Source of the DNA: an uncultured Porphyromonadaceae bacterium
GTDB lineage: Bacteria > Bacteroidota > Bacteroidia > Bacteroidales > Barnesiellaceae_A
Assembly (NCBI GenBank): GCA_900542255.1
Contig: UQMR01000019.1
Location: forward strand, 1-35,966
DNA: 35,966 nt
Direction of reading: 5' to 3'
Shown here: positions 25,157 to 33,929 of the stretch, piece by piece
How the letters are laid out: the number at the start of each line of letters is the position of its first letter
Position numbering within the stretch: position 1 is the stretch's first letter
Program-made: the position numbers and the translations under genes
The notes under the pieces: generated by a model
Database searches by the model: none
What the model was told of the DNA's origin: nothing
What the model saw: only the letters and a program-made list of their open reading frames with translations

Positions 25157-27823
25157 CTATTCGACATCGGGGAGAAAGAGCGACATCTGCCCGTCGACCG
25201 GCTCATCGGGCAAAGCCGGCGTCTCTTCGACCGGCTCATCATGGCGCAAAGGCTCTACCTCGGCAATCGCCTCCACCGTATAGGTGGTAAGCCGCTTTCC
25301 TTTGGCACGGAAACTCTTTACGCCGATAAAGTCGGCCGCCTCTACGGTCAATGGCTCACGGAAAGCATCATTCCCCCCGAAGCGTACCTCTACCCGGGGA
25401 TATACCTCTCGGCTGTATAGTATAAGTTTCGAGGCCGGGTTCTCGCCGAGGAAGTTCTGCTTGCGTGCCGAGGGCTCCATCTTGAAACGTTTCAGATAGG
25501 GATACCCTTGCTGGTCGGCATCGTAAAGGGCGACTGTCCACACGAGGTCGGCGTCAAACTTTTCTATCAGCAATATATTGGGTTCATAGTGATTGGTAAG
25601 GTCGAAGTTTGTGGTATAGAAATCGCCGTTATCGAGCACCACCAGTACCGAGTCGTTATTGTGGAACTCGCCGAGGCACTCGCCCCGCCCGTCGTAATTG
25701 AGGCGCAGCACATCGCGGTCGAACCATACCATGCGCCCGCCGAGGGTAGAGCCTCCACGCTCTTTGAGAGAAATCTTCTGCACCTCGTTGCGGGTAACGA
25801 TATTGCCCATCGATGCGCGCCCCTTGATGGCCAGCTTGCCAAAGTCTATCTCGGTATATAGCGCCTTCATGCGGGGTTTGGGCTTGAATACCACTTTCAG
25901 TATCTCGGCCTCGCCGTTGGGGTTGGCCGTGAACCATACCACTTTCGACCCCGGTTTCCCTTGCGTAAGGTCGTATACCTTGTCGCGGGTTACGCCTGTC
26001 ACGGCAAAACGTTTCATATATAACATGCCCTCTTTGCCATCGCGATATATCACGTTATAAATGGTTCGGGCGTCGTTTTTCTTGAATACGGCCAGATGCA
26101 GGATGTTTTTCCCCACAAACTGTTTCTCGCTTACCTTCACGACCGTATAGCGGCCATCCTTGTAGAAAAGGATGATATCGTCGATGTCGGAGCAGTTGCA
26201 CACATACTCGGCCTTCTCGTCGCGCTGCAAACCGGTACCCATAAATCCTTCGTCGCGGTTGAGGTAGAGCTTCTCGGTAGCCTCTACGACCTTTGCGGCC
26301 TCGATGGTGTCGAAGTTGCGTATCTCGGTCAGCCTCGGGAAGTGCTGCCCGTAGGTCTCTTTCAGGTGGGCATACCAGGCGATGGTATATTCGGTGAGTG
26401 TTTCCAGATGATGCTCGGTCTCGGCAATGCGCTCTCGCTGGGCAGCGATGAAATTGTCGGCCTTTGCCGAGTTGAAACGCAGGATACGCGCCATCTTTAT
26501 CTCCATAAGACGCAGTATGTCGTCGGTCGTAATCTCGCGGACAAATTGGGGCTTGAAGGGGTCGAGCCGGTGGTCTATATGGGCTACGGCCTCTTCCATA
26601 GAACGGCTCTCCTCGAACTCGCGGTCCTTATAGATGCGCTCCTCTATAAATATCTTCTCCAACGAAGCAAAGAGCAACGCCTCTTGCAGCTCTCCCAACT
26701 TTATCTCCAACTCTTGCCGGAGCAGGTCGCGGGTAGACTCTACGCTGCGCCGCAACACCTCACTCACCGAGAGGAAGTGGGGCTTCTCGTCGTCGATGAC
26801 GCAACAGTTGGGCGAGATGCTTACCTCGCAGTCGGTAAAGGCATACAGGGCATCTATCGACTTGTCTGACGAGACGCCGGGTTGCAGGTGTACCAATATC
26901 TCGGCATGGGCTGCCGTATTGTCGTCGACCTTGCGTATCTTTATCTTATTTTTCTCTTGCGCTTTCAGGATAGACTCTATCAGTGTCTGCGTGGTCTTCC
27001 CGTAGGGTATTTCGGTGATGGAGAGCGTGCGGTTGTCTATCTTCTCAATCTTGGCACGCACCTTTACACGGCCGCCACGCTCGCCGTCGTTGTAGCGCGA
27101 CACATCTATATATCCGCCGGTCTTGAAGTCGGGATAGAGTTCAAACGGCTCGCCCCGCAAACAGGCTATGGCGGCATCGAGGAGCTCGTTGAAGTTGTGC
27201 GGGAGTATCTTCGACGACAAGCCTACGGCAATACCCTCGGCACCTTGCGCCAAAAGCAAGGGGAACTTCACGGGCAGCGTCACGGGCTCGTTTTTCCGGC
27301 CGTCGTAGGAGAGCTGCCACTCGGTGATTTTGGGACTGAATACCACTTCAAGGGCAAACTTGGAGAGGCGGGCTTCTATATAACGGGGGGCTGCCGCACT
27401 ATCGCCGGTAAGGATGTTTCCCCAGTTTCCCTGACAATCTATGAGCAAATCTTTCTGCCCCATTTGCACCAGCGCATCGCCTATCGAGGCATCGCCATGC
27501 GGGTGAAACTGCATCGTAGAGCCTATGATGTTGGCCACCTTGTTATAACGGCCGTCGTCGAGCAGCTTCATGGCATGCAAGATGCGCCGCTGTACGGGTT
27601 TGAGCCCGTCGGCAATGTGCGGCACGGCGCGTTCGAGTATAACATACGAGGCGTATTCGAGGAACCAGTTACGGTACATACCCGACAGCTGGTACTTCAC
27701 ATCGCCCCGCTCAGGCACCGGGACACGGCGCATGACATCTTTACCGGCTTCTTCCCGGGGGGACTCCCCGTCGCCGGCAATATAATCTTTGTCTTTTTCT
27801 TCTTCGTCGCTCATTGATGGCAT
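25157..27823 (-). CDS. DNA topoisomerase IV / gyrase subunit A
   Basis: An 888-residue type IIA topoisomerase A subunit. The N-terminal breakage-reunion domain contains YRNWFLEYASYVILERAVPH, then IADGLKPVQRRILHAMK and FHPHGDASIGDALVQMGQ. The catalytic tyrosine is in AAPRYIEARLSKFALEV (about residue 148). A coiled-coil region with AHIDHRLDPFKPQFVREITT follows. The C-terminal part has weak beta-pinwheel repeats but no intact QRRGGKG-type GyrA box that I can see, favouring topoisomerase IV (ParC). The enzyme decatenates or relaxes DNA using the B subunit, not in this window. ATG 27814 is an alternative start. Confidence 0.93.
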   Translation of the reverse strand: MPSMSDEEEKDKDYIAGDGESPREEAGKDVMRRVPVPERGDVKYQLSGMYRNWFLEYASYVILERAVPHIADGLKPVQRRILHAMKLLDDGRYNKVANIIGSTMQFHPHGDASIGDALVQMGQKDLLIDCQGNWGNILTGDSAAAPRYIEARLSKFALEVVFSPKITEWQLSYDGRKNEPVTLPVKFPLLLAQGAEGIAVGLSSKILPHNFNELLDAAIACLRGEPFELYPDFKTGGYIDVSRYNDGERGGRVKVRAKIEKIDNRTLSITEIPYGKTTQTLIESILKAQEKNKIKIRKVDDNTAAHAEILVHLQPGVSSDKSIDALYAFTDCEVSISPNCCVIDDEKPHFLSVSEVLRRSVESTRDLLRQELEIKLGELQEALLFASLEKIFIEERIYKDREFEESRSMEEAVAHIDHRLDPFKPQFVREITTDDILRLMEIKMARILRFNSAKADNFIAAQRERIAETEHHLETLTEYTIAWYAHLKETYGQHFPRLTEIRNFDTIEAAKVVEATEKLYLNRDEGFMGTGLQRDEKAEYVCNCSDIDDIILFYKDGRYTVVKVSEKQFVGKNILHLAVFKKNDARTIYNVIYRDGKEGMLYMKRFAVTGVTRDKVYDLTQGKPGSKVVWFTANPNGEAEILKVVFKPKPRMKALYTEIDFGKLAIKGRASMGNIVTRNEVQKISLKERGGSTLGGRMVWFDRDVLRLNYDGRGECLGEFHNNDSVLVVLDNGDFYTTNFDLTNHYEPNILLIEKFDADLVWTVALYDADQQGYPYLKRFKMEPSARKQNFLGENPASKLILYSREVYPRVEVRFGGNDAFREPLTVEAADFIGVKSFRAKGKRLTTYTVEAIAEVEPLRHDEPVEETPALPDEPVDGQMSLFLPDVE

Positions 27824-27933
27824 CAGATATTGGAGTGCGGCAGGAAGCCGGGACGGTTATCTTCCTCCTTGGGTGAGGAAAGGCTACGAGGGCTTTTTAG
27901 TTTTTTTTGTACCTCCCGGCAAACAAGCCACGG

Positions 27934-27941
27934 CAAAAATA
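27934..27941 (-). promoter_or_regulatory. Predicted -7 box for the topoisomerase gene
   Basis: TATTTTTG on the minus strand, a perfect TAnnTTTG match, about 110 bases before the start. No TTTG at the right -33 spacing was seen. Confidence 0.4.
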
Positions 27942-27964
27942 CAAATTAAATCGAAAAAAATCGC

Positions 27965-27972
27965 TTACTTTG
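27965..27972 (+). promoter_or_regulatory. Weak -7 box candidate for glyS
   Basis: TTACTTTG, one mismatch from TAnnTTTG, 67 bases before the glyS start. It lies in an AT-rich divergent region with the topoisomerase promoter on the opposite strand. Confidence 0.35.
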
Positions 27973-28039
27973 CGCTTTAATTTGAGCGGATATTCTGCCC
28001 AAACACTCTTTAAGACAAGAAAAATAAAATCAAAAAGAC

Positions 28040-29587
28040 ATGGCACAGGAAGACGTTTTCAAGAAAATCGTTTCTCATTGCAAAGAATATGGGTTCGTAT
28101 TCCCTTCGAGTGAAATATACGACGGCCTCGCCGCCGTTTATGACTACGGTCAGATGGGTGTGGAGTTGAAAAACAACATCAAGCGTTATTGGTGGGACAG
28201 CATGACATTGCTGCACGAGAATATCGTGGGTATCGACTCGGCTATCTTCATGCACCCTACGATTTGGAAAGCCTCGGGGCACGTAGATGCCTTCAACGAC
28301 CCTCTTATAGATAACCGCGACTCCAAGAAGCGTTATCGCGCCGATGTACTGATAGAGGACTGCATCGCCAAGATAGAGGAGAAGATAGAGAAAGAGGTGG
28401 AAAAAGCCCGCAAACGTTTCGGCGAGCAGTTCGACGAGGCGATGTTCCGTGCCACCAATCCGCGCGTACAGGAACACATAGCCAAACGCGACGCCCTGCA
28501 CGCCCGCTATGCCAAGGCGATGAACGATATGGACCTCAATGAGTTGCGCCAAATCATCATAGACAACGAAATCGTATGCCCGATAAGCGGTACCAAGAAC
28601 TGGACCGACGTGCGACAATTCAACCTGATGTTCTCTACCGAGATGGGTTCTACCGCCGACGGAGCGATGAAAGTGTATCTGCGTCCCGAGACGGCGCAAG
28701 GTATTTTCGTCAACTTCCTCAATGTACAGAAGACGGGGCGCATGCGCATCCCCTTCGGTATCGCACAGATAGGAAAAGCCTTCCGCAACGAGATAGTGGC
28801 ACGGCAATTTATCTTCCGTATGCGCGAATTCGAGCAGATGGAGATGCAATTCTTCGTACGTCCGGGCGAAGAGCTGCAATGGTTTGCCAAATGGAAAGAG
28901 ATACGCCTGCGCTGGCATAAAGCCCTCGGGTTGGGCGACGAAAAATATCGTTTCCACGACCATGAGAAGCTGGCACACTACGCCAATGCGGCTACCGACA
29001 TAGAATTCGAGATGCCGTTCGGCTTCAAAGAGGTGGAGGGCATACACTCGCGTACCAACTTCGACCTCGGCAACCACGAAAAATTCTCCGGCAAGAAGAT
29101 ACAATACTTCGACCCCGAGCTGAAAGAGTCGTACACGCCCTATGTCATAGAGACCTCGATAGGTGTAGACCGCATGTTCCTGAGCGTAATGGCCGCCGCT
29201 TATGCCGAAGAGACTCTCGACGGCGGCGAGACACGGGTGGTACTGCGTCTGCCGGCAGCTCTCGCTCCCGTAAAAGCGGCTGTATTGCCCCTTGTACGCA
29301 AAGACGGACTGCCCGAAAAGGCCGAGGAAATCATCCGCATGCTGCGCTACGACTACCGTTGCCAATATGACGAGAAAGACTCGATAGGCAAGCGTTATCG
29401 CCGCCAGGATGCCATAGGCACACCCTATTGTATCACGGTTGACCACCAGACTCTCGAAGACAACACCGTGACACTGCGCGACCGCGACAGCATGGAGCAG
29501 ACCCGTGTGGCCATCGCCGACCTGAAATCGTTGATAGGCGAAAAGGTAAGTTTCAGCAAACTGCTGCAAAAAATCGCCGAAGACTAA
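28040..29587 (+). CDS. glyS: Glycyl-tRNA synthetase (alpha2 type)
   Basis: A 515-residue class II aminoacyl-tRNA synthetase of the single-chain alpha2 (eukaryote/archaea-like) type, the form found in Bacteroidota, not the alpha2-beta2 GlyQS type. N-terminal catalytic features: GFVFPSSEIYDGLAAVYDYG, then ELKNNIKRYWWDSM, and FNLMFSTEMGSTADGAMKVYLRPETAQGIFVN split around the class II motif 2 region (GKAFRNEIVARQFIFRMREF). Motif 3 resembles VIETSIGVDRMFLSVMAAAY. The last 100 residues form the anticodon-binding domain (LPAALAPVKAAVLPLVRKDG). It is followed by lemA after 29 bases. Confidence 0.97.
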   Translation: MAQEDVFKKIVSHCKEYGFVFPSSEIYDGLAAVYDYGQMGVELKNNIKRYWWDSMTLLHENIVGIDSAIFMHPTIWKASGHVDAFNDPLIDNRDSKKRYRADVLIEDCIAKIEEKIEKEVEKARKRFGEQFDEAMFRATNPRVQEHIAKRDALHARYAKAMNDMDLNELRQIIIDNEIVCPISGTKNWTDVRQFNLMFSTEMGSTADGAMKVYLRPETAQGIFVNFLNVQKTGRMRIPFGIAQIGKAFRNEIVARQFIFRMREFEQMEMQFFVRPGEELQWFAKWKEIRLRWHKALGLGDEKYRFHDHEKLAHYANAATDIEFEMPFGFKEVEGIHSRTNFDLGNHEKFSGKKIQYFDPELKESYTPYVIETSIGVDRMFLSVMAAAYAEETLDGGETRVVLRLPAALAPVKAAVLPLVRKDGLPEKAEEIIRMLRYDYRCQYDEKDSIGKRYRRQDAIGTPYCITVDHQTLEDNTVTLRDRDSMEQTRVAIADLKSLIGEKVSFSKLLQKIAED

Positions 29588-29616
29588 AATTGTAACCCTA
29601 TAACTTATAAAACAAC

Positions 29617-30204
29617 ATGAAATTACCCAAGATTGCCGCTCTTGCCATCGCCGCCATAGGCATGGCGCTTGCATTCTCCTCTTGCAGCTACAACAGCATG
29701 GTAGAGGCAGAAGAGAATGTCAATGCCCAATGGGCCAAGGTAGAGAACCAATACCAACGCCGTGCCGACCTCATACCCAACCTCGTGAATACGGTGAAAG
29801 GCTATACCTCGCATGAGTCGGAGACGCTCGAAGCCGTGACGGCAGCTCGCGCCAAGGCCACGCAAATGACCGTGGACGCATCGTCGCTCGATGCCGAGAG
29901 CATGCAACGTTTCCAAGAGGCGCAAGGCGAACTGTCGCAAGCATTAGGCCGGCTGCTCTCTATTACGGAAAACTATCCCGACCTGAAAGCCAACCAGCAA
30001 TTCATAGAGTTGCAAGCACAACTCGAAGGGACGGAGAATCGTATCTCTACCGAGCGCACCCGTTACAGCGACATGGTGGCTACCTATAACGCCATGCTGC
30101 GCAAGTTCCCGGGAGTCATCACAGCCAAGATTTTCGGTTTTGAGCCCAAGCCTCAATTTACCGCCGAAGCGGGCAGCGAGAAGGCTCCCGAAGTGAAATT
30201 CTGA
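29617..30204 (+). CDS. lemA: LemA family lipoprotein
   Basis: A 195-residue LemA-family protein. The N-terminal signal ends with AFSSC (Cys23), a lipobox, so it is anchored. The LemA core is typical: VNAQWAKVENQYQRRADLIP, NLVNTVKGYTSHESETLEAV, then GRLLSITENYPDLKANQQF and a long helix with ENRISTERTRYSDMVATYN. The C-terminal FPGVITAKIFGFEPKPQF is also characteristic. LemA is a helical envelope protein of unclear function, often next to a TPM-domain (YgcG-type) gene; none is present here. Confidence 0.93.
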   Translation: MKLPKIAALAIAAIGMALAFSSCSYNSMVEAEENVNAQWAKVENQYQRRADLIPNLVNTVKGYTSHESETLEAVTAARAKATQMTVDASSLDAESMQRFQEAQGELSQALGRLLSITENYPDLKANQQFIELQAQLEGTENRISTERTRYSDMVATYNAMLRKFPGVITAKIFGFEPKPQFTAEAGSEKAPEVKF

Positions 30205-30256
30205 ACAGCAGGTGCTGTGTATGATAAATAAAACCGTGAAACAGAAGCATAAAGAT

Positions 30257-30841
30257 ATGAAAATAAGCAAATATTTGGTATCCCTTGTAGTCCTGCTTGT
30301 TGCAATATCCATACTGGTATCGTGCAAAAAAAAGGAGGAGGACGAAGCCCAGAACTACTGGGTTATCTACCAAGATTGGCGCGAGAAAAACACAGCATTT
30401 TTTGAAGAAAAATATGCCGAAACCGATGCCCAAGGAAACCTCGTATATACGCGTGTAACTCCTACATGGGACCCGACATCGACGATACTCATGCGCTGGT
30501 ATAACGACCGTACCCTTACGGCCGACTCGATGAGCCCCTTCTCTACGAGCTACGTCGATGTGATATATGAAGGCACAACCTACGAAGGTGTGGTGTTTGA
30601 CGACTCGTTCGACAACACAGAGCCGGCCGACAGCATCTATCGCAGCAAACTGTCGGATAATGTGAAAGGCTGGGTCATCGCCCTTACCAACATGCGTGTG
30701 GGCGACCATTGCGAGGTAATCATCCCGCAAGACTGCGGCTACGGGGCGTCATACCCCTCGGATGTATTATTGCCCTACTCGACCTTGGTATTCGATATTA
30801 AGTTTCGCGGTATCCCGGGTCTTGAAAAGCCTGTGAACTAA
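30257..30841 (+). CDS. FKBP-type peptidyl-prolyl cis-trans isomerase, lipoprotein
   Basis: A 194-residue lipoprotein: signal ending with ILVSC (Cys23) then KKKEEDE. The C-terminal half is a recognisable FKBP domain: TSYVDVIYEGTTYEGVVFDD with SFDNTEPADSIY, then VKGWVIALTNMRVGDHCEVI, IPQDCGYGAS and LPYSTLVFDIKFRGI. The family catalyses prolyl isomerisation and assists folding of exported proteins. Residues 30-90 form an upstream extension usual in Bacteroidota members. The start used is ATG 30257, 52 bases after the lemA stop; upstream ATGs in the same frame (30212 onwards) have no signal peptide. Confidence 0.88.
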   Translation: MKISKYLVSLVVLLVAISILVSCKKKEEDEAQNYWVIYQDWREKNTAFFEEKYAETDAQGNLVYTRVTPTWDPTSTILMRWYNDRTLTADSMSPFSTSYVDVIYEGTTYEGVVFDDSFDNTEPADSIYRSKLSDNVKGWVIALTNMRVGDHCEVIIPQDCGYGASYPSDVLLPYSTLVFDIKFRGIPGLEKPVN

Positions 30842-30863
30842 GAACCGTTTTTCCTACTCATAG

Positions 30864-30901
30864 AAACGCCGTAGCCGCCCAAGGTCGTACGGCGTTTTTT
30901 A
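30864..30901 (+). terminator. Intrinsic terminator after the FKBP gene, possibly bidirectional
   Basis: A 10-base perfect stem AAACGCCGTA (30864-30873) and TACGGCGTTT (30888-30897) with T-run 30895-30901. The minus-strand gene ending at 30899 reads into it too, with T-rich sequence beyond, so it may serve both. Confidence 0.88.
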
Positions 30902-31489
30902 TTCCGGCACGCTTCGCAACAGATACGGCACATTGCTGTCGCCCCTTGCCATAGCAGGCGGTGTCATGGGATTTGACGGCGTCTCCATGCTGCGGGAGAG
31001 AACGGCAGCAGGTGTTTCAGGAGAGGAAACCGCGGCAGTATCGTCGGTAGTGCCGGCAGAGGGAGCATTATCGGTATCGGATAGAGAGATGAGCGGAGCT
31101 ATCTCTACGATGCAGTTTATGACACGCACTGCGGCAGCCAGCTCTTCGCACTCGGGCAGAAGCTGCATGAGTCGAATGCGACACTCGTCGAGCAACGATG
31201 ACCAATCGAGCCCGAAACGTTTCATGACCCGCGCTATGCACCGGGCCGCGTTGACCAAGTATCCTATCTTGCTGCAACGGGGAATGAGCCACATGAATGT
31301 CTCGCGGCATTCATCGAGCATATCGACACAGCCGGCATTGAGCGACTCGGTAGCACGTGCTATGCCATTGACGGTGTGTACAAGACGGTCTAACCGGTCG
31401 CAACCGGGAAGGAGCCGGCTCACACATCCGACAGAAGCCGAGAACAAATCGTCCCAGGAGGCTTCGAGCTGATAATGTCTTTGTTTCAT
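30899..31489 (-). CDS. Unrecognised protein with three exact 42-residue repeats
   Basis: A 196-residue protein that I do not recognise. Residues 12-137 are three tandem 42-residue repeats without gaps: LLPGC, LIPRC and LLPEC put Pro at 28, 70 and 112 and Cys at 30, 72 and 114. V37, V79 and V121, and I43, I85 and I127, match in register, as do L15/M57/L99 and F16/L58/L100. Each unit reads as two amphipathic helices. Nine cysteines lie in about 125 residues, several in register (61/103, 84/126). The tail (138-196) is Ser/Thr/Pro-rich and probably disordered. No signal peptide is seen from ATG 31489. A longer frame to 31612 would cross the comEC promoter region and is less likely. The neighbour is the divergent comEC gene. 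Function unknown. Confidence 0.6.
   Translation of the reverse strand: MKQRHYQLEASWDDLFSASVGCVSRLLPGCDRLDRLVHTVNGIARATESLNAGCVDMLDECRETFMWLIPRCSKIGYLVNAARCIARVMKRFGLDWSSLLDECRIRLMQLLPECEELAAAVRVINCIVEIAPLISLSDTDNAPSAGTTDDTAAVSSPETPAAVLSRSMETPSNPMTPPAMARGDSNVPYLLRSVPE
31079..31456 (-). repeat. Three tandem 126-base coding repeats (42 residues each)
   Basis: Repeat 1 is 31331-31456, repeat 2 is 31205-31330 and repeat 3 is 31079-31204, all read on the minus strand within the unrecognised gene. Conservation is at the protein level; the DNA copies are diverged, so the duplication is old. Confidence 0.8.
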
Positions 31490-31520
31490 GATATGATGTT
31501 GTATGGTTGTTATCTCGATA

Positions 31521-31528
31521 CAAAGATG
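31521..31528 (-). promoter_or_regulatory. Weak -7 box candidate for the 42-residue repeat gene
   Basis: CATCTTTG on the minus strand, one mismatch from TAnnTTTG, 32 bases before the ATG at 31489. Its place supports 31489 as the start. Confidence 0.4.
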
Positions 31529-31612
31529 TGGTGTGGCCGAGCCGGAAAGATGCAATAACGTTATAAAGAGCGGTATCGACGACAGGAAAGTGGAAATACC
31601 ACTTTTTTGCAT

Positions 31613-31620
31613 TATCTTCG
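31613..31620 (+). promoter_or_regulatory. Weak -7 box candidate for comEC
   Basis: TATCTTCG, one mismatch from TAnnTTTG, 58 bases before the comEC start. A hairpin at 31628-31653 would lie at the beginning of the leader. Confidence 0.35.
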
Positions 31621-31678
31621 CCTTTACGACACCGTATTTTTTACGGAGGTGTCCTACGAAACTGAGAGAAGAGAATCA

Positions 31679-33772
31679 ATGCCGCCGATGCCACGTCTCA
31701 CCATAGCGCATGTCCCCTTTGCCCGGCTTGCTCTGCCGCTGGCTGCGGGTATTGCCTTGCAAAATGTTTTCGATACTCATTTTGCCATATATCTATGCGG
31801 CGGAATAGCTCTCGCGGCAACTGCCATATATGTGGCGGGCGGCAGGGAACCGCTCTCGACGATACGGCGTTACGCTCTCGGAATAGCTGCCACGGCAGCC
31901 ATGTTGTGTTGCGGTATGGCGGGCATGGAAGCTGCCCGACCGTCGACGGAGCTGCCTCCCGTGAGCGAATCGACGGTTGCGATAGCTCGCATCGAGGAGC
32001 AACCTGCCAAACGGCGCCATACCCTGCAAACCCGCGCGCTTATAGTGGCTACCGACGACACTGCGATGCACGCCTGCGCTCTGCCGGTGGTGCTCTACCT
32101 GAAACCCTCTTATACGGCCTCCCAGTTGCAACGGGGCGACCTTATACTGTTCCGTCCTGCCCTGGAACCCATAAAGTCGCCCGAATTGCCGTATGCTTTC
32201 GATTTTGCCCGCTATATGCGACTGCAAGGTGTCACTCACAGCCAATATCTGCGCGACGACGAGTGGCAGTTGTCGGCTCGCACCGACAGGCTCGGCCTGC
32301 GCGACCATGCGCAACACCTGCAACAAGCTTGTGTAGAATCGCTCTACCGCACGGGGCTGAGTGACGAGAACGCAGCCTTGCTTGCCGCTGTAATATGGGG
32401 GTACAAGAACGATATTCCCGAAACGGCCCGCGAAGCTTTCTCGGCGGCCGGATTGTCGCATATACTTGCCGTGAGCGGACTGCATACGGGTATCATCGCC
32501 TGGGTGCTCTGGCTTGTGTTCTACCCGCTGCGCCATACTCCGCTGCGCGGAGCCCGCGGCATCGCCACGATTGCCGCACTGTGGGTGTATGCTTTTATAA
32601 CGGGGCTCTCGCCATCGGTGACACGGGCTTGTATCATGGCTACTTTTGTAGGTGCCGGCCGGTTGCTCAACCGCCGCAACAGCACGCTCAACGCGCTGTT
32701 CGGCTCGGCGACCTTCGTCCTTGCCATCGCACCGCAGCAACTCTTCGACATAGGCTTCCAGCTCAGCTACGCCGCCGTGACGGGTATCGTGCTGCTGGCA
32801 CCGCATATAGATGTGGCAAGGCGCATGGAGTGCCGGCATGCTGTATTGTCGTGGTTGTCGGGCCTGCTGGCCGTCTCGGTTGCTGCGCAAGCTGCAACGA
32901 CGGTACTCGCGGCCTTTTATTTCCACTATATTCCCGTATGGAGCTTACCGGCGAATATATTGCTGGTGCCGCTGCTGCCGCTGCCTATCTTTGCGGCACT
33001 GCTTGCTCAGCTGGGCGAAGCTATGCAGATTCCTGTCGCCCCGCTGGCTGCCGTTACCGACCGGTTGACGTCGCTGCTTGTAGATGGAGCTAATGCGATA
33101 GCTTCGCTACCGGGTGCAACAACAGACGTGTGGGTAACATTGCCTGCGGTTGCGGGTTATGCCGCCCTGCTCTTCGTGGCATGGCGTATCTTGCAAGAGC
33201 GCAAGTTGGAGCTGCTCCCGGTGGGGCTGGGTATCGCCATTCTCATGCAAGGGTTGTATCTCTACGAGAGTGTGCAGGGCATGCCTCCCTATTGCATGGT
33301 ACCTGCTACCAAGCGGCATACGACTTTACTGCTGGGTGACAGCGAACGTAACAGCCTCGTCATCTCGACCGACACGGTGGCCGGGATACCCCGCACAGGC
33401 ACCGAGTTGCGCATGCGCTACGATGCCCGTACCCGGAGGGTCATGCCGGGCGACACGGTTGCCACGCGCCACTTGTATGCGGCTTTGCCGTTTGTGTCGT
33501 ACTACGGCTCCCGTATCTTGTGGCTCGATGACGATGCCATGCGTTACCAGCGGCGGGAAACGAAGATGACGATAGAGTATGCCATCGTCACCGAAGGGTA
33601 TCGCGGCAAGATAAGTGACTTGTGCCGCAGCTTCGACCTGCGGCATGTGGTACTGGCTGCCGCGATTTATCCCGAACGGGCTGCCCGGCTGCAAGAGGAG
33701 TGCCGACGGCTGGGCATAGGGTGCCACCATGCAGACTCGGCCGGAATATGGAGGTTGACAGAGAGGCCCTAA
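31679..33772 (+). CDS. comEC: ComEC/Rec2 family DNA-uptake channel protein
   Basis: A 697-residue membrane protein of the ComEC/Rec2 family, the inner-membrane channel for DNA uptake in competence. It has an N-terminal helix pair and a DUF4131-like soluble part (residues about 50-200), then the Competence domain starting at SHILAVSGLHTGIIAWVLWL (near residue 260) with about nine further helices. After about residue 530 a soluble part remains, but the metallo-beta-lactamase motif HxHxDH is absent, as is usual in Bacteroidota. The start is ATG 31679, preceded by the purine-rich GAGAGAAGAGA. ComEC in gut Bacteroidales is not proven to support natural transformation. Confidence 0.9.
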   Translation: MPPMPRLTIAHVPFARLALPLAAGIALQNVFDTHFAIYLCGGIALAATAIYVAGGREPLSTIRRYALGIAATAAMLCCGMAGMEAARPSTELPPVSESTVAIARIEEQPAKRRHTLQTRALIVATDDTAMHACALPVVLYLKPSYTASQLQRGDLILFRPALEPIKSPELPYAFDFARYMRLQGVTHSQYLRDDEWQLSARTDRLGLRDHAQHLQQACVESLYRTGLSDENAALLAAVIWGYKNDIPETAREAFSAAGLSHILAVSGLHTGIIAWVLWLVFYPLRHTPLRGARGIATIAALWVYAFITGLSPSVTRACIMATFVGAGRLLNRRNSTLNALFGSATFVLAIAPQQLFDIGFQLSYAAVTGIVLLAPHIDVARRMECRHAVLSWLSGLLAVSVAAQAATTVLAAFYFHYIPVWSLPANILLVPLLPLPIFAALLAQLGEAMQIPVAPLAAVTDRLTSLLVDGANAIASLPGATTDVWVTLPAVAGYAALLFVAWRILQERKLELLPVGLGIAILMQGLYLYESVQGMPPYCMVPATKRHTTLLLGDSERNSLVISTDTVAGIPRTGTELRMRYDARTRRVMPGDTVATRHLYAALPFVSYYGSRILWLDDDAMRYQRRETKMTIEYAIVTEGYRGKISDLCRSFDLRHVVLAAAIYPERAARLQEECRRLGIGCHHADSAGIWRLTERP

Positions 33773-33929
33773 AAAGCGCGCGGCCGCAACCGGTGTGCCG
33801 GCGCGGAAATGAACCGACAGAGGGTATACAAGGGATAGCGGGAGGTGTGGCAGCCCGCGCTTTCTGCCGTGGCTCTTGCACGAGAGGGGAACGAGGCCGA
33901 AAGCAGAGGTTTACAAAGCGGCAGAAAAA

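Noticed and set aside
28010..29674. Long minus-strand open frame opposite glyS
   Set aside because: Aligned antisense shadow of a certain tRNA synthetase gene.
31490..31612. Longer N-terminus for the 42-residue repeat protein, with a hydrophobic, signal-like segment
   Set aside because: It would start inside the comEC promoter region and upstream of the likely -7 box at 31521-31528. The repeats begin soon after ATG 31489. A true signal peptide remains a small possibility.
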